Source: Candidatus Zixiibacteriota bacterium
GTDB taxonomy: Bacteria; Zixibacteria; MSB-5A5; RBG-16-43-9
Direction of reading: 5' to 3'
Assembly (NCBI GenBank): GCA_029858245.1
Contig: JAOUFL010000119.1
Span: 1 to 7,187, forward strand
Length of the DNA: 7,187 nucleotides
The notes beneath the pieces are model-generated. The model saw only the letters and a list, made by a program, of their open reading frames with translations, did no database searches and was not told where the DNA came from. Position numbers and translations under genes: made by a program. Numbering within the stretch: position 1 is the stretch's first letter; each line of letters opens with the position of its first letter. This document shows positions 6,151-7,187 of the stretch, piece by piece.

Positions 6151-7187
6151 TCATTTTATTGTAGTCTGCAGGGTGTTTGCTTCCCTGTCTGCCAGAATAA
6201 CTTCCAGTATCTTAATCCCCTGCAAATCATAATTAATACTCCAGGGTTTAAATCTCAAAATAACAATTGAGCCTGAGCCCGGAGATATACCGAATTGACC
6301 TTCCACATCAAGCAACCCGATTATCTGATGATTACCTTTATTCGAGGAAAAGAGCGCGAGGTTCAGGCTTCGCTCAGTTAAGACCGGCTCTACAGGCTCG
6401 AATTGTTCCGGATCAAATTCAACTAAAATCTGAACTCCCGCAACCAAAACTCCAAAATTTGCCCTAACAGGTATCTCTATCAATTCATTTCCTTCACCTG
6501 CCTTTAGAAACTCAACTTCTGCTAAAGCTGGAGGTGCATCTTTATAGGAAGAGCCATCACAGCCTACACATCCAGGTAAAGGTATGGGACCTCCGCGGAA
6601 AAGGAAATTAATCAGATAAACCAGATCTACTATATCAACTGCACAATCCGCATTAATATCAGTTGATTTCATAGATCTGGGAGCCGGACCGCTCTGGAAA
6701 AGATAATTGATAAAATATATTACATCAGGTATGTTAATGTACCCATCATAATCGACGTCCCCCGGATTACATCTTATCTGGGGCGGTGGTCCACCTCTGA
6801 ACAAACGATTGATTAAATAGATTATATCCGAAACTGTGGTAACACAATCACAGTTAAGATCACCAGCTGAAGGTGGATTTGGCTCAGGTCCTCCTTTAAA
6901 AAGAAAGTTGATTAAAAATATTGCATCACTAACATCGATTTTACCATCTCCATTCAGATCACCTTCATTGCCAGTAACAGGACCTGCTTGCGACTTTACT
7001 CTGATCGAAACCTCTCCTGTATCTGATAAGCCGGTTCCATCGTCCACTATAAAAGTGACAAGGTATGGTGAGTTGAGAGTGTCTGAGAGGTCCGGTGTCC
7101 AGCTGAAAAATCCAGTATCGGGTGACGGGTGCGGAACGGTTATGAAATCACCCACTCCTGTTTTGGTAATGGTAAGTATATCCAGAT
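6151..7187 (-). CDS. Surface or secreted protein with Ig/cadherin-like, dockerin and cohesin-like domains; N-terminus outside the window
   Basis: The frame is open to the right edge (the last visible codons read LDILTITKTGV before GDFITV). The GTG at 7155 is therefore internal valine, and residues are counted from it. Residues 1-53 are the end of an Ig/cadherin-like beta domain (SPDTGFFSWTPDLSDT, VTFIVDDGTGLSDTGEVSI). Four dockerin-type EF-hand repeats start at Asp66, Asp99, Asp133 and Asp166, each an Asp-x-Asn/Asp loop followed by a helix ending in -YLINFLFRGGP-type sequence. Residues ~210-334 form a cohesin-like beta sandwich (VAGVQILVEFDPEQFEPVEP, GSGSIVILRFKP, ILEVILADREANTLQ). Dockerins bind calcium and dock onto cohesins. 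The protein is presumably exported, though the signal peptide is out of view. No T9SS or LPXTG-type tail is seen after the cohesin-like domain. Partner unknown. Confidence 0.85.
   Translation of the reverse strand, partial: LDILTITKTGVGDFITVPHPSPDTGFFSWTPDLSDTLNSPYLVTFIVDDGTGLSDTGEVSIRVKSQAGPVTGNEGDLNGDGKIDVSDAIFLINFLFKGGPEPNPPSAGDLNCDCVTTVSDIIYLINRLFRGGPPPQIRCNPGDVDYDGYINIPDVIYFINYLFQSGPAPRSMKSTDINADCAVDIVDLVYLINFLFRGGPIPLPGCVGCDGSSYKDAPPALAEVEFLKAGEGNELIEIPVRANFGVLVAGVQILVEFDPEQFEPVEPVLTERSLNLALFSSNKGNHQIIGLLDVEGQFGISPGSGSIVILRFKPWSINYDLQGIKILEVILADREANTLQTTIK
6586..6960 (-). repeat. Four tandem dockerin-type EF-hand repeats (protein-level period 33-34 residues)
   Basis: Loop cores are DLNGDGKIDVSD, DLNCDCVTTVSD, DVDYDGYINIPD and DINADCAVDIVD, starting at residues 66, 99, 133 and 166 counted from 7155. 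Repeats 1 and 3 are canonical calcium loops. Repeats 2 and 4 put Cys where Gly is usual, and repeat 2 also has Thr where Asp/Asn is expected. The alternation suggests two dockerin modules of two repeats each, with Cys129 and Cys196/Cys199 available for disulfides. Confidence 0.8.

Noticed and set aside
6151..7155. GTG at 7155 as the real start of the dockerin protein
   Set aside because: The frame continues open to the window edge and the upstream codons (LDILTITKTG) continue the same beta domain. No Shine-Dalgarno precedes the GTG.
1..7187. CRISPR array, insertion sequence, tRNA or rRNA
   Set aside because: No regularly spaced direct repeats, transposase-like frames or cloverleaf/rRNA motifs were seen on either strand.

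Overview
This is an AT-rich bacterial segment (about 40% GC by eye) with seven protein genes, two of them cut by the window edges. The best lineage clue is the gene at the right edge. It encodes dockerin-type repeats of the 'YLINFLFRGGP' style, which I associate with uncultured FCB-group phyla such as Zixibacteria and their relatives. That assignment is inference. No marker gene, rRNA or tRNA lies here.

Left block, minus strand (1-992): a compact cluster of three small soluble proteins. Reading from its promoter they are an MTH1187-family thiamine-binding protein, CutA, and a PPC/DUF296 protein that runs off the left edge. Gaps are 26 and 40 nt. A consensus-like promoter (TTGACA, 17 nt, TAGATT) precedes the first gene. 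Back to back with it is a second good promoter (TTGACT, 17 nt, TATATT) for a 570-residue polytopic membrane protein (1220-2932, plus). That protein looks like a GT-C glycosyltransferase with a C-terminal extracytoplasmic domain.

Middle (3027-5396, minus): a 789-residue membrane-anchored signalling protein with the order TM, GAF, GAF, PAS, histidine-kinase-like dimerisation helix, receiver. The receiver is intact. The kinase part is not: the phospho-acceptor His position is Asn and no ATPase domain is present. It converges on the membrane protein gene. Its promoter region carries two adjacent perfect inverted repeats.

Right block: divergent from the signalling gene is a 55-codon gene (5648-5815, plus) with two TATAAT boxes, a full-strength Shine-Dalgarno and a textbook terminator. 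Its product has a lysine-rich tail on a desulforedoxin-like four-cysteine knuckle. After a structured intergenic stretch with two or three hairpins and a coding-looking ORF scrap comes the 3' part of a large surface protein (6151-7187, minus). It has an Ig/cadherin-like segment, four dockerin-type EF-hand repeats and a C-terminal cohesin-like domain.

The blocks do not form one obvious pathway. The window looks like ordinary chromosome in which the kinase-dead hybrid protein, the tiny metal-binding protein and the dockerin-cohesin chain stand out. I found no defence system, CRISPR array or insertion sequence.
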